From Maribacter hydrothermalis (GTDB lineage: Bacteria > Bacteroidota > Bacteroidia > Flavobacteriales > Flavobacteriaceae): 64,000 nucleotides of DNA. The DNA is taken from the NCBI RefSeq assembly GCF_001913155.1, contig NZ_CP018760.1, positions 4,092,001 to 4,156,000 of the forward strand. Reading direction: 5' to 3'. Shown here in pieces: positions 19,482 to 28,221 of the stretch (positions are counted from its first letter, which is position 1; every line of letters starts with the position of its first letter). The notes under the pieces were generated by a model. The model was not told where the DNA came from, did not search any database, and worked only from the letters and a program-made list of their open reading frames with translations. Position numbers and translations under genes: made by a program.

Positions 19482-20081
19482 TTGCTAGAGAAAAGACAAA
19501 AAGTACCCCAAGAACAAACTACTGATGAAGACCATTTCATTTATTGTTTAGAAGGGGTTGCTGACATAGAAACCGAAAAAGTTACTGAAACGCAACTAAG
19601 CTTGGAGCAATTAGCCATGAACTATGGCATAGCAAGTATTTATAAAACATGCGACACTATTGAAGGTTTAGAAGACAGCCTAAATGCACTGGTCTTAGAC
19701 GACCATAATTTTAAGGATTATGAGATTATCTACATGGTTATGACTGGCGAAGCAAATAGTATCTGCTTAAATGATTACTACTATAGTTTACAAGAAATTG
19801 CAGAAATTTTTGAAGGAAGGTTAAAAGGAAAGATTCTACATTTTTCAAATGCAAAAATTCTAGATCTGGACGAAGAGGAGGCTCAATATTTTTTAGATAT
19901 TACCAACGCAAAAGCAGTTTCTGGCTTTGGAAATGCATTCAACGGCGTAAGCAGCGCAAACCTAGATAAAGCATTTTTTAACCTATTTAAAGAAAATGAT
20001 AATATGTTTGAGGTCGTAGAAGAGTTGCACCAAAGACACTACAATGTCTGTAAACTACTTGATTTTAGGTTGTATTATTAA
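19482..20081 (+). CDS. hypothetical protein (resembles small Bacteroidota proteins of the DUF6642 type)
   Basis: The product of 199 residues must start at or after the TTG at 19482, because an in-frame TAA lies two codons upstream; no ATG occurs until about residue 47. It has HFIYCLEGVADIETE near the N-terminus, a central IIYMVMTGEANSICL strand and GKILHFSNAKIL. The order of these strands recalls the DUF6642 family as I remember it, but that is from memory. No catalytic residue is apparent. It is acidic and likely cytoplasmic. It is the last gene before the first island-type repeat unit. Confidence 0.65.
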   Translation: MLEKRQKVPQEQTTDEDHFIYCLEGVADIETEKVTETQLSLEQLAMNYGIASIYKTCDTIEGLEDSLNALVLDDHNFKDYEIIYMVMTGEANSICLNDYYYSLQEIAEIFEGRLKGKILHFSNAKILDLDEEEAQYFLDITNAKAVSGFGNAFNGVSSANLDKAFFNLFKENDNMFEVVEELHQRHYNVCKLLDFRLYY

Positions 20082-20133
20082 AACTAGTGTTAATACTCAC
20101 ATATTAGGCTTACCAACTAAATAATAATAACTT

Positions 20134-20412
20134 ATGCTATCATATATAATGTTGCGCATTAAGTATTTGGAGCTTTTAATACGACATAAAAATGAAAATT
20201 AATAACCTTTGTTTTATAGTCGAGATGAGACCCCGAAAAAGTTATTACAATCGAACCTGATTTTTTTTCTTTAAAAAATTTCTTCTCAAAAGATATTGAA
20301 ACCAAGAGACGAGGTTCATGTTCTTCTTTAAAAAAAGCAATGAACCGATGAATAAACTCTTATTATGCCACCCCAAGACAGGAGGGGAGTGTAATGTGTG
20401 TTTGTGGAATGG
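20134..20412 (+). repeat. island repeat, left-most and degenerate start-type unit (R0)
   Basis: This stretch matches the start-type units found before the cassettes further right. It has a degenerate inverted 30-mer (TATAATGTTGCGCATTAAG), an AAAAGTTATTAC box, a T-rich block with TTTCTTCTCAAAAG, and the purine-rich tract AGGAGGGGAGTGTAATGTGTG followed by TGGAATGG at its end. It lies 122 bp before the gamma-glutamyltransferase start, the same distance as in the defence cassettes. No B or M part precedes it. Confidence 0.75.
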
Positions 20413-20533
20413 AAATTTATGTTGAAATATTTGGTTACTTAACAGTTTCATCCAACATAATTTTGACAATATTTTGTAGATTTAGGTCACTACTCATAGT
20501 GCATGAATAAACTTGTATTATAAAACCGTTTAA

Positions 20534-22231
20534 ATGAAGATTTTTTTTTCCACACTAATACTAATGCTCGTACTTTTTACTGTCGAAGCCCAAGATCGCC
20601 TTACCGGGGAGACCTTTACCACTCGCTCAGAAATATTGGCAAGAAATGGCATAGCGGCCACTAGTCAACCTTTGGCCACGCAAGTAGCTCTAGATATTTT
20701 AAAACAAGGAGGTAGTGCAATTGATGCGGCTATTGCGGCTAATGCAATGCTAGGATTAGTAGAACCTGCTAGCTGTGGTATTGGGGGTGATATTTTTGCT
20801 ATTGTATGGTCTGCTAAGGACCAAAAACTTTATGGCTTAAATGGAAGTGGACGAGCTCCTAAATCCTTATCCATAGAATATTTTATGGACAAGGGTATGA
20901 AGAACGTTCCTTTATATGGCCCTTTGCCAGTTTCCGTTCCTGGCTGTGTGGATGGCTGGTTTCAATTACATGAAAAATTCGGTAAGTTACCCATGAAGGA
21001 AATACTTAAACCTGCTATTAATTATGGTCGTGAAGGATTTCCGGTGTCAGAGGTCATCGCTTACGAAATGGCATCTAACTACGACGGATTAAAAGACCAG
21101 CCTGGTTTTGCCGAAACCTATATGCCCCATGGCCGTCCGCCATTAAAAGGGGAGGTTTTTAAGAATCCGGATCTGGCGACTACTTATGAGCATATTGCTA
21201 AAAATGGACGGGATGCTTTTTATAAAGGGAGTATTGCAAAAACCATTGATGCTTTTATGAAAAAGCACAACGGTTTTTTATCGTATGATGATTTGGCTTC
21301 ACATACTTCAAATTGGGTAGATCCCGTTTCTGTTAATTATCGTGGTTACGACGTTTGGGAACTCCCGCCAAATGGACAAGGTACCGCAGCATTACAAATG
21401 CTGAATATTTTGGAGGGATTTGATATTGCTGCTATGGGCTTTGGCAGTCCTGAATATTTACATGTACTTACAGAAGCTAAAAAACTGGCCTACGAAGATC
21501 GAGCAAAATTCTTTGCCGATCCAGAATTCAATAAAATTCCTTTAGAGGCTTTGCTTTCCGATACGTATACTGCAAAAAGAATAGATTTAATTGACATAGA
21601 TAAGGCTGCGGAAACCTATCCAGCAGGTGATATGGACATCGAAACCGGAAATACAACCTATTTAACAGTTGCTGATAAAGAAGGAAATATGGTTTCTTTT
21701 ATACAAAGCATTTATTCAGAATTCGCTTCGGGCATGGTTCCGGACCAATTGGGTTTCGTACTTCAAAATCGTGGGCAAATGTTTAATGTGCAAGATAAAT
21801 CTCATGCGAACGCCTTAGAACCGAATAAACGCCCTTTTCATACAATAATTCCTGCCTTTATTACAAAAGACGGAAAGCCATGGCTAAGTTTCGGACTAAT
21901 GGGTGGTGCCGTTCAGCCACAAGGACATGCACAAATAGTGGTTAATTTGGTCGATTTTGGAATGAACCTGCAGGAAGCCGGCGATGCACCTAGAATGAGA
22001 CATCGCGGTAGCTCCCAGCCTACGGGTTCAAAAATGACGGATGGAGGTACTTTGTATTTGGAAAGTGGATTTGATTCAAAAACCTTGAGGGAATTAAATA
22101 AAAAAGGACATCGTATAGGTTTTGGTGTTGGAATGTATGGCGGATATCAAGCTATTGGCGTCGATTTGGAAAATAAGGTATATTATGGCGCTTCAGAGTC
22201 AAGAAAAGACGGACAGGCTGCGGGATATTGA
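20534..22231 (+). CDS. ggt: gamma-glutamyltransferase
   Basis: The 565-residue precursor has a Sec signal peptide (FFSTLILMLVLFTVEAQ) and the whole N-terminal nucleophile hydrolase fold of GGT. Visible parts are GGSAIDAAIAANAMLGLVEP near 60-78, GIGGDIFAIVW, and the autoprocessing site at TGNTTYLTVADKEGN, with Thr374 as expected nucleophile. It ends with LMGGAVQPQGHAQ (oxyanion glycines), typical of the family. In the periplasm it transfers or hydrolyses gamma-glutamyl groups, mainly of glutathione. A sulfur-related module follows, which would fit recovery of sulfur from glutathione; that link is inference. Confidence 0.94.
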   Translation: MKIFFSTLILMLVLFTVEAQDRLTGETFTTRSEILARNGIAATSQPLATQVALDILKQGGSAIDAAIAANAMLGLVEPASCGIGGDIFAIVWSAKDQKLYGLNGSGRAPKSLSIEYFMDKGMKNVPLYGPLPVSVPGCVDGWFQLHEKFGKLPMKEILKPAINYGREGFPVSEVIAYEMASNYDGLKDQPGFAETYMPHGRPPLKGEVFKNPDLATTYEHIAKNGRDAFYKGSIAKTIDAFMKKHNGFLSYDDLASHTSNWVDPVSVNYRGYDVWELPPNGQGTAALQMLNILEGFDIAAMGFGSPEYLHVLTEAKKLAYEDRAKFFADPEFNKIPLEALLSDTYTAKRIDLIDIDKAAETYPAGDMDIETGNTTYLTVADKEGNMVSFIQSIYSEFASGMVPDQLGFVLQNRGQMFNVQDKSHANALEPNKRPFHTIIPAFITKDGKPWLSFGLMGGAVQPQGHAQIVVNLVDFGMNLQEAGDAPRMRHRGSSQPTGSKMTDGGTLYLESGFDSKTLRELNKKGHRIGFGVGMYGGYQAIGVDLENKVYYGASESRKDGQAAGY

Positions 22232-22475
22232 TTTTTAAATATACCTTTATTTTAAATACAAGTTTGGTTAGAATAAGTAAACAGTTTAGAATATACGCCT
22301 TGTTTTGGCTAATGATGTAAAAAGGAAAGCTCTTTGAGACTTTTCTTTTTTTTTAACTGATGGATTAAAGTGGAATGTAATGGACTAAATTATGAATGGA
22401 ATGGAGTATTAACAATCTATTTCTAAGAGTAATTTAGTATGTCATAAATGACGGAGCACTATTAAATAAATCCCT

Positions 22476-23903
22476 ATGAAACTGAATATCCTTTTTGTTA
22501 ACGATGTACATGGCTATTTAAAACCTCATCCTGAATTATTTTATAATGCTAACGGTGAAAATATAGAAACGGCAGGCGGTTATGCCCATATGGCAGGAAT
22601 TATTGCAGAAATTCGAAAGAAGAATCCCAACACCTTACTTTTTGACGGTGGAGACACACTACATGGGACTAAACCACTAGTAGACACAAAGGGCGAAGCG
22701 GTAATTCCCATTTTAAATGCATTAAAAATTGATGCTTTGGTAGGGCACTGGGATTTTGCTTTTGGCCCAACTCGCCTACAAAAAATTAAGGAACGACTGA
22801 ATTTTCCTGTTTTGGGGTGCAATGTGTTTAATGAAGATGGTTCCCAGTATTTACAGCCCACCATGATGCTTGAAAAAAACGGAATTAAAATTGGCGTTAT
22901 TGGTATCAGTGCTATGATAATAGACAAGGTAATGCCAGAAAAAATGTCCAAGGGATTGACATTTACGTCGGGGAGGGAAGAGGTCCCCAAATATATTTCA
23001 CAATTAATGGGAGAAGGTGCCCATATCATTGTATTACTGTCCCATAATGGATTTCCACAGGATGTTCGTCTCCTTCAAGAAATATCCGGTGTGGATATCT
23101 GTTTGAGTGCTCACACCCATAATCGAATTTATGAAGCTATCGAGGTTGGCGATGCCCGCATTGTGCAATGTGGATGTCATGGTGCCTTTGTGGGAAATTT
23201 TACTTTGGAACTGGACGATAAAAAAATCACGGGATACGATTATGAGTTGATCAAAGTAACCGAATCTTCCCCTAAAGATGAAAAAGTTGAACAATTGGTG
23301 AATATGGCAATACTTCCCTACAAAAAGATCAGGGAACAAATAGTAGGTAGTACCACTCAAACACTGCATAGGTACGCTACCATAAACTCCACAATGGACG
23401 AATTGTTGTTAAGCGCTATAGCGCTCAGTACAGATACAGAAATTGCCTTTTCCAATGGCTGGCGTTATGGAGCGCCCATTCCGAAGGGTAACATCACTGA
23501 AAACGATTTATATAATATCGCCCCAATGAACCCTCCGGTTTCTAGGGTCGTCCTTACTGGGGCAGAAATTAAGGGAATGTTGGAAGAAAATTTGGAGCGG
23601 ACGTTTAACAGCGATCCTTTTGGCCAAATGGGCGGTTATGTAAAACGATGTCTGGGATTACAGATAAACATGCGCATAGAAAACCCTACGGGACATCGTA
23701 TTCAGGAGATAAACTTTAACGGGGCACCACTTGACCCTAAGACTAACTATAACGTTAGTTTTGTAACGAGCCAGGGTGTTGCTAAAAAATATGGTGTACA
23801 AAGGGAAGAACATAAAATTAAGGCCGTGGAGGCCATGATAGCTTATTTGAAAAAAATAAAAGATTTTCAGCCTGGTAATCGTCCTGTTTATAGATTGGTT
23901 TAG
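22476..23903 (+). CDS. SoxB-like / 5'-nucleotidase-family dinuclear metallophosphatase
   Basis: The 475-residue protein has the calcineurin-like motifs FVNDVHGYL (D10, H12), FDGGDTLHG (D60 region), LLSHNG and SAHTHNR in the N-terminal domain and a 5'-nucleotidase C-terminal domain (LSAIALSTDTEIAFSNGWRYG, GGYVKRCLGLQINM). Where ordinary 5'-nucleotidases have GNHEFD this protein has VGHWDFAFG, the variant I associate with SoxB-type thiosulfohydrolases. No signal peptide is visible. The adjoining YeeE/YedE and rhodanese genes support a sulfur role. Nucleotidase activity remains the alternative. Its stop codon abuts the stop of the convergent yeeE-like gene with no base between. Confidence 0.8.
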   Translation: MKLNILFVNDVHGYLKPHPELFYNANGENIETAGGYAHMAGIIAEIRKKNPNTLLFDGGDTLHGTKPLVDTKGEAVIPILNALKIDALVGHWDFAFGPTRLQKIKERLNFPVLGCNVFNEDGSQYLQPTMMLEKNGIKIGVIGISAMIIDKVMPEKMSKGLTFTSGREEVPKYISQLMGEGAHIIVLLSHNGFPQDVRLLQEISGVDICLSAHTHNRIYEAIEVGDARIVQCGCHGAFVGNFTLELDDKKITGYDYELIKVTESSPKDEKVEQLVNMAILPYKKIREQIVGSTTQTLHRYATINSTMDELLLSAIALSTDTEIAFSNGWRYGAPIPKGNITENDLYNIAPMNPPVSRVVLTGAEIKGMLEENLERTFNSDPFGQMGGYVKRCLGLQINMRIENPTGHRIQEINFNGAPLDPKTNYNVSFVTSQGVAKKYGVQREEHKIKAVEAMIAYLKKIKDFQPGNRPVYRLV

Positions 23904-24326
23904 TTAGTGCGGCATCTTAGGCTTAAGCAGGCCATAAAGAAACGCACCAATTAATGCACCCACGATTACAATCAAGACCGATACGTAACCTGCTCCGGCA
24001 AGAACGTACATAGGTCCTGGACAAACACCTGCAAGGGCCCAACCTAAACCGAACAGGATACCTCCAAACAAATAACGTGTTACACCTTTATCTTTGGGCT
24101 CCAAATTCATTTTATCCCCATCTATAGGTTTTATATTCCTTTGTTTAATAACCTGTACGCCAATAATCCCTATGACAACGGCAGACCCCATTATTCCATA
24201 CATATGAAATGAACCAAATTGGAACATTTCATAAATACGAAACCATGAAGCGGCTTCGGATTTAAACATGATAATGCCGAAAAAAATGCCTATTGCCAAA
24301 TATGTAATGTATCTCATCTTATGCAA
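23904..24326 (-). CDS. YeeE/YedE family protein, half-size subunit (second)
   Basis: The 140-residue membrane protein carries FGGILFGLGWALAGVCPGPMYVLAGAG, the conserved GxxFGxGWxxxGxCPGP segment of YeeE/YedE proteins, with about four hydrophobic helices. The family moves thiosulfate or related sulfur compounds across the inner membrane through conserved cysteines. Its start overlaps the end of the partner gene by 8 bp, and the two together equal one full-length transporter, as is common in Bacteroidota and Proteobacteria. Confidence 0.9.
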   Translation of the reverse strand: MHKMRYITYLAIGIFFGIIMFKSEAASWFRIYEMFQFGSFHMYGIMGSAVVIGIIGVQVIKQRNIKPIDGDKMNLEPKDKGVTRYLFGGILFGLGWALAGVCPGPMYVLAGAGYVSVLIVIVGALIGAFLYGLLKPKMPH

Positions 24327-24882
24327 AAATTAAAGGGTATAACAAATGAACCATGATCAAGCCGCCTATAAAAAAACCTATTACCGCAATTAATGACGGT
24401 ATTTGCAGATTGCTCAACCCGGATACGCCATGTCCAGAAGTACAGCCACCACCATATCGTGCGCCAAATCCAACCAATATACCACCCACTAAAAGCACAG
24501 CGATAATAAATGGGTCGCCCAGCGCCTCAACAGAAAATATTTCAGGAGGCAAATAACTCTCTCCCGCGCTAGTAATTTGATAATCTTCGGCAAGTTGTTG
24601 GGCAACCTTCGGGTTAATGGCTACGGCGGAATTACCCATAAAATGTGAGGCGATAAATCCGCCGATGATCGCACCCAGAACTACCATTAAGTTCCAGCGT
24701 TTGGATTTCCAGTCATAATTAAAGTAGTCGGCCACTTTACCTGCGCCCATGGCGGCACAAGCGGTACGCAGATTGGAGGACATACCGAATTTTCTGCCTG
24801 CAAACAGGAGCAGGAACATCACTAATGCTATTAAAGGGCCTCCAATGTACCAAGGCCAAGGTTCATAAATTATGTTCATCAT
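24319..24882 (-). CDS. YeeE/YedE family protein, half-size subunit (first)
   Basis: The 187-residue membrane protein contains GGILVGFGARYGGGCTSGHGVSGLSNLQIPSLIAV, the diagnostic GGCTSGHG cysteine motif of YeeE/YedE, and several transmembrane helices. It probably forms the sulfur-compound channel with the downstream 140-residue partner. The gene lies 23 bp downstream of the MBL-rhodanese gene in one leftward operon, giving a pathway from sulfur uptake to persulfide handling. Confidence 0.92.
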   Translation of the reverse strand: MMNIIYEPWPWYIGGPLIALVMFLLLFAGRKFGMSSNLRTACAAMGAGKVADYFNYDWKSKRWNLMVVLGAIIGGFIASHFMGNSAVAINPKVAQQLAEDYQITSAGESYLPPEIFSVEALGDPFIIAVLLVGGILVGFGARYGGGCTSGHGVSGLSNLQIPSLIAVIGFFIGGLIMVHLLYPLIFA

Positions 24883-24905
24883 AAGGTTATATCGTATTAC
24901 TTGTA

Positions 24906-26231
24906 TTATTTAAAATCTTTAACGTCATCGCTTAGATCAAATACGGTGGTATCTAAATGTTTTGCAATGATACTACTTCCTGCTGCACTTCTGTACCCAC
25001 CGGCACAATGCACAACTATAGGCTTATCCGTAGGAATATCATCTATGGTATCCCGCAGTTCGTGCAAGGGATGTGAAATGGCATGTTCAAAAAATTTACC
25101 TTCTTCCACCTCGCTCTTGTTACGTACATCTACAATGGTATAATTTTTAGGGTTTTTCTTAAAATCCTTCAGGTCAAGTTGCTCTATTGTTGCTAGATTA
25201 TCTTCGGAAATCGTAATCGCCTTTTTTAATTGTTTCTCATAGCCAATTTTGGCCACCCGGTTCACCAGCTTATCCATATGTTCTTTTCCATCGATAATCA
25301 ACGTAAACTCTTCTTTTGGTCGTACTATGGCACCCAACCAGGTTTCGAACTTTGCGTCGTCAGAATCTGCTTGTATATTTATACTACCCTTTAAATGTCC
25401 CTTTTTAAAGGTTTTTTCATCTCTCATATCCACTAGCATCCCTGAAGCTGTACTTTTTTGAGAAAACGGTATGGAGGCAATGGCCTTTTCTAAGTTATCC
25501 GCTCCTTTCTTATTTATGGTGACGTTGAAAGGAAAGTATGAAGGAATAAAGGGGAGGTCTTCCAAAAGCGCGCTGACAAATTTTTCTTTTGACTGCTTTT
25601 TAAAGGCCCAATTGTTCTTTCGTTCCTCGCCCAAAGTACTTTTATGGGCATCTCCCATGCTTTTACCGCATAAAGACCCGGCACCATGGGTAGGATAAAT
25701 GATAGCGTTATCCGGTAATCCTTTAAATTTTTCCTGTATGGTATGGTACATGGCCTCGGCAAGTTCCTGGCGTTCATCTTTCTCTAAATTGTCGCTAAGA
25801 TCAGGTCTGCCCACATCGCCCACAAAAAGGGTATCGCCCGTAAATAACAAGGTTTCCTGGTCATCCACGGCAACAATGGTTATGCTATCCGGGGAGTGGC
25901 CGGGTGTATGTATAGCCTTAAATTCAGCATAGCCTAAATTTAAAGTATCACCATCATCAAATGGGGTGAAAGGATAATTGGCTTTCAATTTACTACTGTG
26001 ATAAATGGTTGCCCCCGTTTCTTCATGAATCTGTACATGGGAGCTTACAAAATCTGCATGCGGATGCGTTTCCAATACCTTGGTTATTTTGGCATTGTGG
26101 GATTTCGCAAAATTATAATAGGGGTTGGGATCTCGTTCAGGGTCAATCACCGCCATTTTTCCATCGCTAATCACGGCATAGGAATAATGGGCTAGGGGCT
26201 TATATTCAAATTGTTTGATAATCATCATCAT
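24906..26231 (-). CDS. MBL-fold hydrolase with two rhodanese domains (persulfide dioxygenase/rhodanese type)
   Basis: The 441-residue protein has an N-terminal metallo-beta-lactamase domain with ETHPHADFVSSHVQI, HTPGHSPDSITIV, FTGDTLFVGDVGRPDL and PTHGAGSLCG. Two rhodanese domains follow at about 255-345 and 350-440. Only the second carries the active cysteine loop, VVHCAGGYRSA; the first has no cysteine at the loop and is likely structural. This layout is that of persulfide dioxygenase-like (BlhA/ETHE1-type) sulfurtransferases of Bacteroidota. It heads the operon with the two YeeE/YedE halves. The likely role is oxidation or transfer of sulfane sulfur in the cytoplasm. Confidence 0.92.
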   Translation of the reverse strand: MMMIIKQFEYKPLAHYSYAVISDGKMAVIDPERDPNPYYNFAKSHNAKITKVLETHPHADFVSSHVQIHEETGATIYHSSKLKANYPFTPFDDGDTLNLGYAEFKAIHTPGHSPDSITIVAVDDQETLLFTGDTLFVGDVGRPDLSDNLEKDERQELAEAMYHTIQEKFKGLPDNAIIYPTHGAGSLCGKSMGDAHKSTLGEERKNNWAFKKQSKEKFVSALLEDLPFIPSYFPFNVTINKKGADNLEKAIASIPFSQKSTASGMLVDMRDEKTFKKGHLKGSINIQADSDDAKFETWLGAIVRPKEEFTLIIDGKEHMDKLVNRVAKIGYEKQLKKAITISEDNLATIEQLDLKDFKKNPKNYTIVDVRNKSEVEEGKFFEHAISHPLHELRDTIDDIPTDKPIVVHCAGGYRSAAGSSIIAKHLDTTVFDLSDDVKDFK

Positions 26232-26470
26232 TGTATATTAAAAAGTATTGTAATCAAGCTTAAAATTATTGGAATACACTTGTAATCATTAGCCTAACTA
26301 AACTTTTTTTTTGCTCAAATGAAATTTATTCAAGGTTGCTTGAAAATTTTATAAAAATGGAGTTTAAGGAAATTTAATTAAAGTTATTTTAAATCTGCAA
26401 TAGTGAAATTCGTGAAAATAAATAGGGTGATGTATCTATTGATGACTCGCATAATGACTTTATACGCTGC

Positions 26471-26752
26471 GGATATTCGATATAATATAATTATAGCTAT
26501 CAAATGTACAATTGAGATAAACAGCTATACAAGAACATTTGTACTATAATGTTCCGCGTTATGTAACTTGAGTTTTGGTTACGGCATAAAAATAAAGATT
26601 GAGTATCTTTCTTTTTTGAGCGAGATGGTGTGTGGGCAAAGTTATTACCATCTTCATTAATTTTTTTCTTTCTAAAAATTTTATTCTTAAAGGGAAATGG
26701 AACACTTATTAACTGACCGACGAAAGGAGGAAGGGCAATGTGTGTGGAATGG
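26471..26752 (+). repeat. island repeat, start-type unit before the ATPase/RloB cassette (R1)
   Basis: It contains a direct 30-mer copy (TAATTATAGCTATCAAATG, near 26487-26505), an inverted copy (CATTTGTACTATAATGTTCC then GCGTTATGTAA, 26536-26566), the AAAGTTATTACCATCTTC box, the T-rich block TTTTTTTCTTTCTAAAAA and the closing purine tract up to GTGTGGAATGG. The end lies 150 bp before the ATG at 26902. The M-type hairpins are absent here. Confidence 0.8.
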
Positions 26753-26863
26753 CATTCTACCTAAATCTTTGGCTAAATATTCATTTAAACATTATTAGGG
26801 CAGTTTAATTGTTAATAAAAGACAATAAAATTCATAATTATTCATTGTATATAACAAATAAAG

Positions 26864-26871
26864 TATATTTT
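26864..26871 (+). promoter_or_regulatory. putative -7 promoter box of the ATPase/RloB cassette
   Basis: TATATTTT resembles TAnnTTTG and follows a TTG at 26845-26847 by 16 bp. It lies 30 bp before the ATG at 26902 and so supports that start over an upstream TTG. Confidence 0.3.
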
Positions 26872-26901
26872 TACCCAAAACCTGCAAAAAACCCGTTTAT
26901 A

Positions 26902-28221
26902 ATGCTAGTTCAATTCTCTGTTAAGAATTACAAAACATTCCTTGAAAGAGCCACCTTAAGTATGGTTGCCTCTAATTATGATAAAAACATTAGAGAGAAA
27001 GAAAATGTAAGTCAATTGGATAAATTCGATTTACGTCTTTTGAAAAGCTCTGTAATTTATGGTGCAAACGCCAGTGGAAAAAGTAAATTTTATGATGCAT
27101 TAAGTTTTGCTAGGCATTACATAATTAATTCTGCGACGGACTATAATGCTGGTGACGAAATACCAGTAGAACCTTTTTTACTTAACAATTCTAGCGAGAA
27201 AGAGCCAAGTGAATTTGAGTTCATTTTTATTATTAAAGATGTTCGATATCGTTATGGTTTCGAATTAAATAATGAGAAAGTCATTTCAGAATGGCTTTAC
27301 GAAAAAGCAAAAACTAAAGAAATAGAGTTATTCTATAGGGATAATCAAAATATTGAAACGCATTCAAAAAGATTTAAAAAAGCAGGTAGTATTGCTAAAC
27401 AAGGTTTTGTAAGAGACAACCAATTATTTCTTTCAAAAGCTACTCAATTTAATGATGAGTATTCTGAATCTATTTATAATTGGTTTGGTGGATTGAAAAC
27501 ATTATCAGGTCTTGATGAATCAAGATTTCAAGGCTATACAATGTCAAGACTTGAAAATAAGAATGATAAGAATAAAATTTTAAAACTCCTTAAGGCAGCT
27601 GATTTGAATATTGATGATGTTAAGGCTGAAAAGTTAGACATTAACAAAATGCCCGAAAATATGCCTAAGGGATTAAGAGAGTTGATAATAAAAGAAGCGA
27701 AAGAAGATGGTAAGGTTGTTTTTACTGATGTAACCACAACAAAAAAGAAATATGATAATGAAGGGAATTTCGTTTCTGACACTTATTTTTCAATGGATGA
27801 GAATGAATCATCAGGGACCAAAAAGTTTTTCGCATTAACAGGTCCCATATTAAATGTATTAGAAAAAGGATACGTTCTTATTGTTGATGAATTAGACTCG
27901 AAACTTCATCCTAATTTAGTTAGTGAAATTGTTTCTTTATTTAATTCTAAAGAATCTAATCCTAACAATGCCCAATTAATTTTTAATACTCACGATACGA
28001 ATTTATTAAGTTCAGGACTTTTTAGAAGAGACCAAATTTGGTTTGTAGAAAAGAATAAGAAAGGTGAAGGTTCAATTTATTCATTATCGGATTTTAAAAA
28101 AGTTAGGCAAAAAGAAGCATTAGAAACTAATTATTTGCGAGGGAAATATGGAGCAACTCCATTTTTAAAATACTTTGATAAAATTGATGCAAAATTTATT
28201 CAAGAAGAAAATGTTGAATAA
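26902..28221 (+). CDS. AAA-family ATPase, RloA/AbiLi-like (defence-associated)
   Basis: I choose the ATG at 26902 (MLVQFSVKNYKTFLE), the usual start of this ABC-type ATPase class, giving 439 residues. Walker A is SSVIYGANASGKSKF (about 54-61). Walker B with catalytic acid is YVLIVDELDSKLHPNLV, and an H-loop FNTHDTNLLSSG follows. A middle insert (residues 90-290) makes it an AAA_15/AAA_21-type 'predicted ATPase' like RloA and OLD-like proteins. Such ATPases sense phage infection and gate a partner effector. The partner is the RloB gene directly downstream, overlapping by 11 bp. It is the first gene of a repeat-framed cassette. Confidence 0.88.
   Translation: MLVQFSVKNYKTFLERATLSMVASNYDKNIREKENVSQLDKFDLRLLKSSVIYGANASGKSKFYDALSFARHYIINSATDYNAGDEIPVEPFLLNNSSEKEPSEFEFIFIIKDVRYRYGFELNNEKVISEWLYEKAKTKEIELFYRDNQNIETHSKRFKKAGSIAKQGFVRDNQLFLSKATQFNDEYSESIYNWFGGLKTLSGLDESRFQGYTMSRLENKNDKNKILKLLKAADLNIDDVKAEKLDINKMPENMPKGLRELIIKEAKEDGKVVFTDVTTTKKKYDNEGNFVSDTYFSMDENESSGTKKFFALTGPILNVLEKGYVLIVDELDSKLHPNLVSEIVSLFNSKESNPNNAQLIFNTHDTNLLSSGLFRRDQIWFVEKNKKGEGSIYSLSDFKKVRQKEALETNYLRGKYGATPFLKYFDKIDAKFIQEENVE

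Noticed and set aside
19482..20081. Caspase-like reading of the hypothetical protein before the island
   Set aside because: The segment KILHFSNAKIL sits where some related proteins have a cysteine after HF, but no cysteine-histidine pair in the right order could be found.
20245..20469. Possible 74-residue minus-strand gene
   Set aside because: It is the complement of the R0 repeat, with low-complexity phenylalanine/lysine stretches and no conservation of the frame in other copies.
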